Positions 44,201 to 51,414 of a DNA stretch of 64,000 nt are shown here, one piece after another. Numbering within the stretch: position 1 is the stretch's first letter; every line of letters begins with the position of its first letter. Both the position numbers and the translations under genes were made by a program. The notes below the pieces were generated by a model, which did no database searches, was not told the origin of the DNA, and saw only the letters and a list, made by a program, of their open reading frames with translations. Location: positions 16,475-80,474 of the forward strand of contig CAZCBH010000014.1 in the NCBI GenBank assembly GCA_964496875.1, written 5' to 3'. The DNA is from RI-106 sp964496875 (GTDB lineage Bacteria; Cyanobacteriota; Vampirovibrionia; Obscuribacterales; Obscuribacteraceae).

Positions 44201-44899
44201 TCAGATCTCGAAGCGATAGCCTACACCATAGACCGATTGAATAACCTCTCTATCAGGTAAATAGCGGGCGATTTTCTTGCGAAGATTTTTAATATGGCTG
44301 TCTATAGTCCGATCAACGCTTCTTTGCTCCGGTCCGGTGCAGAGCTCATGTAAATGGGCTCTAGAGTATACCCTTCCCGGGTTATGAATGAGCTTGCTCA
44401 AAAGCCTGAACTCCATGGGAGTAAGCTCCAGTCTCTCGCCGTTGACAGAGATTCGCAGAGCGCCCTCGTCTATTTGAAAGATCCTGTTGTCGCCCACAGG
44501 CTCCGGTGAATGCCTATGCCTTCTCAAAACTGCCTTGACTCTGGCCACCACCTCTCTCGGGCTGAAGGGCTTACATATATAGTCGTCGGCGCCAAGCTCA
44601 AGCCCCAGAAGTCTGTCTAGCTCATCTACCCGGGCGGTGACCATAATGATGGGCAGTTCGGAAAACTTCCTCACCTCCCGACAGATAGTCAAACCGTCCA
44701 CACCAGGCAGCATCAGGTCGAGAAGAAGAATATCCGGCGGGTTCTCCCTGACAGAATCGACCACCCCTTCGCCACTGATGCTCGCGTCGGTCTCGAAACC
44801 GGACTGATTCAGATAATCGAGCAGAATAGAGGCGATTCGCTCCTCGTCTTCCACCACCAGAACTCTAGGTTTCTTCAGGTTATCACTCATTGCCGACAC
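44201..44899 (-). CDS. OmpR-family response regulator (BaeR-like)
   Basis: The 232-residue protein has a receiver (VVEDEER, phospho-acceptor in LLLDLMLPGVDG, Lys in ICKPFSP) and a winged helix with ELTPMEFRLLSKLIHNPG and VYGVGYRF. It overlaps the kinase stop by 17 bases, so the pair is coupled. It is last in the operon that begins with the PqqD-like gene. The direct repeats before three units on this strand have the spacing expected for this family, so self-regulation and control of the neighbours are likely (inference). The ATG at 44890 is an alternative start. Confidence 0.93.
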   Translation of the reverse strand: MSAMSDNLKKPRVLVVEDEERIASILLDYLNQSGFETDASISGEGVVDSVRENPPDILLLDLMLPGVDGLTICREVRKFSELPIIMVTARVDELDRLLGLELGADDYICKPFSPREVVARVKAVLRRHRHSPEPVGDNRIFQIDEGALRISVNGERLELTPMEFRLLSKLIHNPGRVYSRAHLHELCTGPEQRSVDRTIDSHIKNLRKKIARYLPDREVIQSVYGVGYRFEI

Positions 44900-46334
44900 T
44901 CCTGTCTAGAGGTAGCCATAGCTCTATCTTGAGCCCGCCCAGGGAAGATGGTCCGGCGCTGATGCCACCATCGTGACTTTCGACTATGTTTTTACAAATG
45001 GCAAGACCAAGACCGGTGCCACCAAGCAGTCGACTGCGTGATGAGTCCACTCTAAAAAAGCGCTCGAAGAGCCGGTCGTAGAGATCTGCCGGCACCGCCG
45101 GAGCGGAGTCTTCGAAAGTGATCAGGAGCTTCTCGTTTCCCTGGATGGAAGAGGTGATCTGAATTTTGCCACCACTATCCGTATAACGCAGCGAATTCTC
45201 CAGAAGATTAGAGAAAAGTTGCTTGAGCATATCCGCATCACAACGAACCTGAACTCTCTTATCATCTGCCATTCGACAATCTATCGAAAGACCTTTCTCT
45301 TCGAAGCGGTTCTCAAAAGACTCGACCGCTTCAATAACCAGTCCCCGGGGATCGAATGGGGCGAAACGCAAAGATAGTCTACCGAGATCGGCCCGAGACA
45401 GGTCGTAGAGCTGATCTACTAAGCGGTTCAGAGCCATGATCTCGCCGTGTAAAACCGCCAGGGTTTTCGGAGTTACTTTCTGAACACCGTCTTGAAAAGC
45501 TTCTATTTGAGCTCGAAGAATTGCTATCGGGGTGCGCAATTCGTGAGAAGTATCAGCCATCCATTGCATTCTCGACTGTTCATTCTTAGATAGAGCCGAG
45601 GCCAGTTTGTTCAAATTTGCGGCAAGGGCACCAAGTTCGTCGGCGCGCTCTATATTGACCCTGGTGGAAAGATCGCCTTCGGCAAGCTTCTCGGTCTGCC
45701 CCAGTAAAAAATAGATCGGCTTGACCAGATTGGAAGAAAGAGCCAGGGCACCGGCCACGGCACCAAGCAAAATGACACCGAATATGACACCGAGATTGCC
45801 TTTGAGCGCTTCATGAAATGGCGCCTCCAGAGAAGCAGTATCGGCAGGGTCTCCGGCAAGACGAAGAGAGCCGATGGTCTTACCGTTTACGAAAAGCTCT
45901 CGGCGCTCTTTTGTATAAGGCCCGCTTTCCGAAGCATAGCCAAGCAATCTCTGCCCCCTGTCATCGAAGATACAGAGCCTCTCTACCAGCTCTGCTTCTG
46001 CTCGGGAGAGCCTTAGCGGAGGTGGACCACCTTCAGCGGGACCAGGGCGCATCGGAGGTGGAGTCTCGCCATGGGCTGCCCTCGCCAGCACTTCAGCCAT
46101 GATTCTTCGGTAGGGTGGACGACGGCGATCTAAAAAAGACCAGTCTCCATGACTTTCGAACTCCGCTTCCAGATGATTGGCCACCGGCTCGAGCAGACCC
46201 ATCTCAATCCTGGCGGTATAGCCGGCGATACCATCGCCGACAGCACCCAGACTGAGCCAAACAGAGACCGTTGCCGCCAGGGCGGAGACCAGGAACAAAG
46301 TCAGGAATAATTTCAGGGTAATGCTCAACTTCAT
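44883..46334 (-). CDS. BaeS-like membrane sensor histidine kinase
   Basis: The 483-residue kinase has a first span (about 8-30), a periplasmic sensor region (about 31-185) with a Pro-rich stretch PPPMRPGPAEGGPPP, a second span (near 190-212), HAMP, HisKA with phospho-acceptor His in MADTSHELRTPI, and an HATPase with GGTGLGLAI. The layout and sensor resemble BaeS, an envelope-stress sensor. I chose the ATG at 46334, just after the UT-M23 stop at 46342, because the first membrane span starts there; the in-frame start at 46460 lies in the previous gene. Its ligand may relate to the operon product or envelope state. Confidence 0.9.
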   Translation of the reverse strand: MKLSITLKLFLTLFLVSALAATVSVWLSLGAVGDGIAGYTARIEMGLLEPVANHLEAEFESHGDWSFLDRRRPPYRRIMAEVLARAAHGETPPPMRPGPAEGGPPPLRLSRAEAELVERLCIFDDRGQRLLGYASESGPYTKERRELFVNGKTIGSLRLAGDPADTASLEAPFHEALKGNLGVIFGVILLGAVAGALALSSNLVKPIYFLLGQTEKLAEGDLSTRVNIERADELGALAANLNKLASALSKNEQSRMQWMADTSHELRTPIAILRAQIEAFQDGVQKVTPKTLAVLHGEIMALNRLVDQLYDLSRADLGRLSLRFAPFDPRGLVIEAVESFENRFEEKGLSIDCRMADDKRVQVRCDADMLKQLFSNLLENSLRYTDSGGKIQITSSIQGNEKLLITFEDSAPAVPADLYDRLFERFFRVDSSRSRLLGGTGLGLAICKNIVESHDGGISAGPSSLGGLKIELWLPLDRSVGNE

Positions 46335-46341
46335 GACAGAC

Positions 46342-48504
46342 TCACACCGAGACTGATTCCCGGTACCATTCGGAAAGCCCATTATCCGCCCGGGCGCCGA
46401 TTCCGGCAAGGGTTGCCATGATGAGCTTCTCGCCGCCCCGTACAGCCATGAACCCGGCAAAGCCTTTGCACTCGCAGAGATAAGCCCGGGTGATCAGGGG
46501 CTCGCTGGAACTCAGTGAAAGATAGGCAGGCGGAGAATGCACGGCTCTTTGAATCCATTGCCTGCCCGAACCTTCCCAGTAGCGGGTGTATTTGCTTGTT
46601 AAGCTACCGGCGAAATTCTTGACAAAGCCTTTGAGCAGATTACGCCCTGGAAACAGACGATATGGCGGCGCATCCATCCAACTGACATGACCATCGAGAA
46701 AGGGAGTGACACCATAGGCGAGCAAGAAACAGTCGAAGAATACATCATCAGGACCGGAGCGATTGTAGAAGGCAATTAACTCATCGTTACTTGTAAAACA
46801 AGCGCGCGCCCCTCGGTCTGAGACCAGGGAGAACTGCCCGGACAGATCGACTTCGACTGACAAAGTACGCCGACAAGTGCGGCCGATGCCCTCCACCACA
46901 TCATAGGCGAGCTTTCCACCAATGGGCAGATTCAGACCCTTTTTCAAAGCGGTATTTATCTGCGGAGTAGAGAAACTATCATTCTCCTCCGGTCTGAAAT
47001 TGAGAGAGTATAGCGGCTCTCCTTCGTCTGTTCTTTTCACCACCGAAGTCAGATGAAATGGCAGGGTTGAAGAGGCGACATCCATCTCTTTCTGGACATG
47101 CATATGAAGATGGGGTTGGGGGCTCCTGCCGGAATTGCCGCAAAGAGCCAGGGTCTGACCGGGCACCACCCGGCTCAAGATCTCTACCCTGATGCTGTCC
47201 TTCTTTAGATGAGCCAGCTTCAAATAGGCACCACCATCGAGGCGAATCAGAAGATAATTGCCCCAGACATTGGCAAGATCCATCTGAGAAGGAGGATTGT
47301 CGGCAAGGTTACTCTCCATCGCCACTACCACCCCGAAAACCGGAGACAATACCGGAGCGGCAAAACAATAGTAGTCACTCAATTCGGTACCACTATCGCT
47401 ATGACTCTTACCGTCGATGGTCTTGAAAAAATCCAGCGAATACTGCCACGGAGACTTATGGGTATGGGGTCCGAAAAAGCCCTGGTAGATTTGCCAGGTT
47501 CCGGCGACAGGCGCTTTCAGGGCCAGACTCTCTTCATCCACCCCTCTGGAACTGGAGAGCCTATACAACTCCAGACTGCGCTCGGGCAGGGTCGGCAGCC
47601 GCAGCCAGAAACCGGACCAGAACCGTCCTCTTTCAGCCGAAAGCGCAGCCAGGGCAGCATAGACCGTGACCAGAAATGGACTGGCCAGGGCGGGCAGACC
47701 CAGCCCCCACAGTATTGATGAGACAGAAACGGTGACAGGCAAAGCCAGAGTGGAAGCGGCCATGGCCACTATGAAAGATTTGGCTCCCGGTCTGGCAAAG
47801 AGCCCCCCCAGAATGATGGCGGTCAAAACCGCATTCATGAGCGCCAGCATATGCAATGCGTTTGTCTGCGAGATTTCCATGAGGCCAAGCACAAATGTGC
47901 CCGAAAGAGCGCTTGCCATACTCAACACAAATAGATATGGAGAAGAGACGGCGATGGCCGCCATAACCAGAACTCCCCCCAGGGCGGTGGGATTAAAGTA
48001 AAATGCACCGATGGCACTCAGCACCGAAGCCGGTGCGCTTGCGCTCAATGGCGGCAACCCCAGGGGAAGCAGTTTGAGCACGCCGGCTACGGAAATGATC
48101 AGATATGACACCAGCACATAAGGCGATCCTAATAAAGGTAGCCGAAGCCAGCGCCCTAGAGAGTCGTTCAATAGGGCGCTGACGATGACCACCAGGAGAC
48201 CCGAAATAATCGTCACGATAATGGAGCGAGCGTCACATGTATAAGAGGCTCCGATCATAAGTCCGACAAGAATACCGTTCACCACCTCAATATCATGGGC
48301 GAGCGGCGGGAAGCGTAGTATGGAACGGAAAGCGATAGTGGATATGCCCCCTAGAAGCCCCATCCATCCCAGATGGGAGCAGGTACCGAGCATGGAGCAG
48401 AGAACCAGCAAAATGTTGGAGAGAGGATGATCCAATAAGAAGAAGGCTCCATAAGACCTGATCAAAGTCGAAAGCGCCTCTTTAATAGAAGCTAGCGATC
48501 TCAT
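46342..48504 (-). CDS. Urea-transporter-like membrane domain fused to M23 metallopeptidase domain
   Basis: The first 300 residues form about ten membrane spans in two halves, each with the urea-transporter signature (LPLLGSPYVLVSY and LPALASPFLVTVY). Then comes an M23/LytM-like domain (about 315-490), with HTHKSPWQYSLDF as the first metal region and PHLHMHVQ as the second. A further 230 residues of unknown fold end the protein. UT proteins conduct urea or small amides; M23 enzymes cut peptidoglycan cross-bridges, or act as inactive binders. The start overlaps the decarboxylase stop by four bases. The fusion suggests transport of a small amide linked to cell-wall contact. Confidence 0.85.
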   Translation of the reverse strand: MRSLASIKEALSTLIRSYGAFFLLDHPLSNILLVLCSMLGTCSHLGWMGLLGGISTIAFRSILRFPPLAHDIEVVNGILVGLMIGASYTCDARSIIVTIISGLLVVIVSALLNDSLGRWLRLPLLGSPYVLVSYLIISVAGVLKLLPLGLPPLSASAPASVLSAIGAFYFNPTALGGVLVMAAIAVSSPYLFVLSMASALSGTFVLGLMEISQTNALHMLALMNAVLTAIILGGLFARPGAKSFIVAMAASTLALPVTVSVSSILWGLGLPALASPFLVTVYAALAALSAERGRFWSGFWLRLPTLPERSLELYRLSSSRGVDEESLALKAPVAGTWQIYQGFFGPHTHKSPWQYSLDFFKTIDGKSHSDSGTELSDYYCFAAPVLSPVFGVVVAMESNLADNPPSQMDLANVWGNYLLIRLDGGAYLKLAHLKKDSIRVEILSRVVPGQTLALCGNSGRSPQPHLHMHVQKEMDVASSTLPFHLTSVVKRTDEGEPLYSLNFRPEENDSFSTPQINTALKKGLNLPIGGKLAYDVVEGIGRTCRRTLSVEVDLSGQFSLVSDRGARACFTSNDELIAFYNRSGPDDVFFDCFLLAYGVTPFLDGHVSWMDAPPYRLFPGRNLLKGFVKNFAGSLTSKYTRYWEGSGRQWIQRAVHSPPAYLSLSSSEPLITRAYLCECKGFAGFMAVRGGEKLIMATLAGIGARADNGLSEWYRESVSV

Positions 48505-49916
48505 TTCGACGCCCCCTTCAGAGCAAGATCACCAGCCGACCGCGATGGCTCTTTGAGATGCTCGGGTAGAATATCATGGCTGATCATAGAATCAAGATTC
48601 TCCGCCTTTCTAATTATCCGGACTTCTCCATGTCTATCGACCAGCACCACATTTGGTCTGTATTCGATAAATTGCATCCACTGAGAATTGTTATAGGCTC
48701 CCACCGACTTGAACAAAAGTCTGTCTCCCGGTTTTAGCGGCGGCAGCTGAATACTTGCTCTGACTTCGTCGATGTTCATACACAGGGGACCGAAAAGTGC
48801 GGTATCTGCCGGAAGTCCCTGGTTGAGCGCGGTGAGCTTTACTTTATGTCGATACCAGAAGGCGGTAAACAGCAAATTGGTGCCGGCGTCGAGCACCACC
48901 GCCCGCCTGCCGTCCGGCAACCGTTTACCCCCGACCACCGAGGCAACTAAAACCTGGGTGTCGTCCACCACCGCCCGGCCGCTCTCCAGAATAAGCATCG
49001 GTAGACTGCGTCCCTCTCTTCGACGATACTGAATCTCTTCCATCAAGGTCCCGCAGATGACCTCGGCATATTCACTGAGGTCGGCGATGGTTTGCTCGGG
49101 AGGAAGGTATACCCCCTTCAATGAATTGACCGAAGGAAAACCGCCCCCCACATCGAAAAACTCTATGAGCCCCTCGCCTCTCTCTTCTACCTCGCGCATG
49201 AACCTGGCCATTATCCTGACCTGGGCTTCATAAGCCCTTGGTTCGGTTATGAAAGTGCCGATATGGCTGTGCAAACCGGTGAGCTTGAGAACGGGACTGA
49301 AAGCGACAGCGCTGGCGGCATGATGCGCCTGGCCGGATTCTATATTGAAGCCGAACCGATACCATGGTTCACTGAATCCGGTATCGAAATTGAGCCGTAG
49401 AGAGACCTCTACCACTTTATCCAGTTCTTTTGCGATTGTCTCTAGAAGGCGCAATTCGTCCATGTGATCAATATGAATTCGCGCGCCTTCTAAAACGGCC
49501 CGACGGAGAATCGCTTCGTTCTTATTAGGTCCGTTGAAGATTATTCTCGCGGGTGGCACTCCCAGCCAGCGAGCCTTTTCATATTCAAAAGCCGAGACCA
49601 CCTCTGCCCAGGAAGATTCTTGATGAAGAATATTGCAGATGGCGCCGGTATAATTGGTTTTATATGACCAGGCATGCACCACCGGTCCGGCGTAGCGAGA
49701 CTCGAAAACACGCTTCAGCCGACGAATATTGGCCCGCAATTTAGATTCTGAAGAGACGAAGAGTGGGGAGCCGAATCTCTCCACCAGCTCTTCTACATTG
49801 AGGCCAAAGACAGTCTCCTCGACCTCGTCTCGACAGATACGATTGCCGAATTTATTAATCTCTCCAAGGCGATGGGGTAATATCACCGGTGGTTCCCAGG
49901 GCTTTTTCGCTTTCAT
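48501..49916 (-). CDS. Fold-type III PLP decarboxylase (DapDC/ODC-like)
   Basis: The 471-residue protein matches the alanine-racemase-fold decarboxylases: the PLP lysine is Lys86 (AWSYKTNY), the barrel residues include LHSHIGTFI and FFDVGGGFPS, and the second domain contains the dimer-contributed GPLCMNIDEV with its catalytic cysteine. Relatives decarboxylate meso-diaminopimelate, ornithine, arginine or carboxynorspermidine. It is unlikely to be the housekeeping LysA, given its place between an ATP-grasp gene and a transporter fusion, overlapping both by four bases. It probably makes or trims an amine building block for the ATP-grasp enzyme. Confidence 0.88.
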   Translation of the reverse strand: MKAKKPWEPPVILPHRLGEINKFGNRICRDEVEETVFGLNVEELVERFGSPLFVSSESKLRANIRRLKRVFESRYAGPVVHAWSYKTNYTGAICNILHQESSWAEVVSAFEYEKARWLGVPPARIIFNGPNKNEAILRRAVLEGARIHIDHMDELRLLETIAKELDKVVEVSLRLNFDTGFSEPWYRFGFNIESGQAHHAASAVAFSPVLKLTGLHSHIGTFITEPRAYEAQVRIMARFMREVEERGEGLIEFFDVGGGFPSVNSLKGVYLPPEQTIADLSEYAEVICGTLMEEIQYRRREGRSLPMLILESGRAVVDDTQVLVASVVGGKRLPDGRRAVVLDAGTNLLFTAFWYRHKVKLTALNQGLPADTALFGPLCMNIDEVRASIQLPPLKPGDRLLFKSVGAYNNSQWMQFIEYRPNVVLVDRHGEVRIIRKAENLDSMISHDILPEHLKEPSRSAGDLALKGASK

Positions 49917-50743
49917 CTATCTACTCCGGACTCAGAATATTCCAGGGGACGGGCAACGGCTCTATTGGTCATCGCCGAGCCGTTTACAAAAACGGACTCG
50001 AACTCGGACAGCTCCACCAGCATCTCTTCGGCATAGCGGACAAAGAGCATTCCACAACGGGGCGGGTCGAACTGTATCGAGCCATAGTCACTGGCGAGCA
50101 TCTGCAATAGAGCAAGAGGCAGATTGCGCCCGACACCGGTAGTTGTATATATCCAAGAAGGAAAACGCGGATTGCTCTCGATGATATTGAGCCGACCGTC
50201 TTTGTCTCTCATCGCCTCCAGTTCGAAAGGTCCTCTCCACTTCAGCTTTTGAACCAACAAGCTGGCGGCTTCTTTCATATCCGGGTCGTTCATGGTGACG
50301 CCTGCCCAGGCTTTGCCTTTTTCGGTAATCGCCCGTTTGCGCATCATCACCTCTCCGTACATAGAGCCGGTGCCGTCACCGATAGCGGTGAGATTGTACT
50401 CGTCTCCTTTTACCATCTTCTGGGCAAGCACTGGAAAACCCCAGGTGGCGACAAGTCGGCCGAAGACAGCCCGGGCTTCCTCTATGCTGTATACCGCTTG
50501 CGCATCGTAGAAAACACCTTTGAGCATTAGTGGAAACTGCCAGCTGTTATCGTCGAGATCTTCAAAACTCTCGAAAAAACGAGGATCGCTGATGGTTCTT
50601 ATCTCAGGAGTATCCAGACCGATAGACTGACAAAGAGCAGGCAGATTGCCTTTAGCTCTGGCCATGAGCTGCTCTCTATCGGGAATCAACATTCTGATCC
50701 CGAGATCGCTCAGCTCAGAACGAATTCGAATGAAGCTGACCAT
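49913..50743 (-). CDS. CarB-like ATP-grasp enzyme, C-terminal catalytic portion (separated by in-frame TAG)
   Basis: This 276-residue stretch holds the ATP-grasp catalytic domain of a CarB/PylC-like ligase: VSFIRIRSELSDLGIRMLIP, then FPLMLKGVFYDA, the MVKGDEYNLTAIGD strand and the metal-binding INIIESNPRFPSW. It lies in the same frame as the upstream pre-ATP-grasp piece, separated only by a TAG and one GAG codon. The ATG at 50743 has GGAG directly against it, too close for a good ribosome site, so independent start is doubtful though coupling by stop-start proximity is possible. Its stop overlaps the decarboxylase start by four bases. Confidence 0.75.
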   Translation of the reverse strand: MVSFIRIRSELSDLGIRMLIPDREQLMARAKGNLPALCQSIGLDTPEIRTISDPRFFESFEDLDDNSWQFPLMLKGVFYDAQAVYSIEEARAVFGRLVATWGFPVLAQKMVKGDEYNLTAIGDGTGSMYGEVMMRKRAITEKGKAWAGVTMNDPDMKEAASLLVQKLKWRGPFELEAMRDKDGRLNIIESNPRFPSWIYTTTGVGRNLPLALLQMLASDYGSIQFDPPRCGMLFVRYAEEMLVELSEFESVFVNGSAMTNRAVARPLEYSESGVDR

Positions 50744-50746
50744 CTC

Positions 50747-50749
50747 CTA
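50747..50749 (-). other. In-frame TAG interrupting a CarB-like ATP-grasp gene
   Basis: The codons read GAT-TAG-GAG-ATG, so the reading frame is continuous on both sides and the joined product would be 377 residues. A single base change (for example TCG to TAG) explains it. A sequencing error, true nonsense mutation and recoding cannot be separated from the sequence. Confidence 0.85.
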
Positions 50750-51046
50750 ATCCAGCGAAGGAATGATAGCGTCGATGGGCTCCACGGCATGGACCTCTTG
50801 AATTCGCTCTAGAAGAGCTTGCTCTCCCGATGCAGGATAAGGAATCAGATAACCGCTTTCAAAAATCTCGCGGTTATAAAGACCGGCATCCAGAACATCA
50901 TAACCGAGCCCGATAAGCCGTCCTCGAAAGCGGCGGGACTCTTTTATAGACCGGGCGACGGCACAGCCAGGTCCGGGATTGTCTGCTCTGGCATTGATAC
51001 CGGTTATAGCCACGTTCCAATTGCGCCAGTCTGTCTTATGGATCAT
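50747..51046 (-). CDS. CarB-like ATP-grasp enzyme, N-terminal pre-ATP-grasp portion (ends at TAG)
   Basis: The 99 residues carry the pre-ATP-grasp domain: NVAITGINARADNPGPGCAVA is the glycine-rich start seen in CarB-like ligases, and it stops at IDAIIPSLD where related proteins usually continue into the catalytic domain. It overlaps the PqqD-like stop by four bases. It is not expected to act alone. Whether it and the next piece are made as one protein by TAG readthrough, as two pieces, or not at all is open. Confidence 0.75.
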   Translation of the reverse strand: MIHKTDWRNWNVAITGINARADNPGPGCAVARSIKESRRFRGRLIGLGYDVLDAGLYNREIFESGYLIPYPASGEQALLERIQEVHAVEPIDAIIPSLD

Positions 51047-51318
51047 TGCAAGTATCTCCCCAACTGGCGAATGAAAACTTCCACAGCGCTTCTGGCCATC
51101 TCTTCTTCGACTTCAAAACTATCCGCCAGACCCCGGGCGATAGAGCCTGCGTCACCGCCATTTATGAGAAGATTGAGAGCAAACAGTCCGGTCTTGTTCA
51201 CAGTAAAACTCTGTCCCGTTCTTGGATCGAAGCTGAATCCCGTCTCGCTCACAGCAAGCTGGGAAAGCCGCCCCTGTTGTCTCAATCGATTCAGAGTTTG
51301 AGCCACTGTCTCTTCCAT
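51043..51318 (-). CDS. PqqD-like small protein
   Basis: The 91-residue protein resembles PqqD-family peptide chaperones: the start TLNRLRQQGRLSQLAVSETG, then FDPRTGQSFTVNKTGLFALN, and a winged-helix-like C-terminus with AARS-like IARGLADSFEVEEEMARSAV. PqqD proteins bind a peptide substrate and present it to a modifying enzyme. I chose the ATG at 51318 because AAGGAGGAGG sits nine bases upstream; the GTG at 51345 would put that site inside the gene. It heads the operon PqqD-ATP-grasp-decarboxylase-UT/M23-kinase-regulator. A GTTCAT-type repeat lies 50-66 bp upstream. Confidence 0.75.
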   Translation of the reverse strand: MEETVAQTLNRLRQQGRLSQLAVSETGFSFDPRTGQSFTVNKTGLFALNLLINGGDAGSIARGLADSFEVEEEMARSAVEVFIRQLGRYLQ

Positions 51319-51367
51319 AAGAGCTACCTCCTCCTTCTGACCCACAAAACTATGAAACCAGAGGTCT

Positions 51368-51384
51368 ATGGAAAGAGAATGAAG
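51368..51384 (-). promoter_or_regulatory. Direct-repeat site before the PqqD operon
   Basis: The minus strand reads CTTCAT-N5-TTCCAT with an 11-bp period. The core TTCATTCTCTTTCCAT agrees with the folE site at 14 of 16 bases. It ends 50 bp before the ATG at 51318. Neighbouring ATG-containing repeats at 51352 and 51396 add to the pattern but are weaker. Confidence 0.55.
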
Positions 51385-51414
51385 AATGTGGAGAAACTAT
51401 GGAGATCGCCGGAT

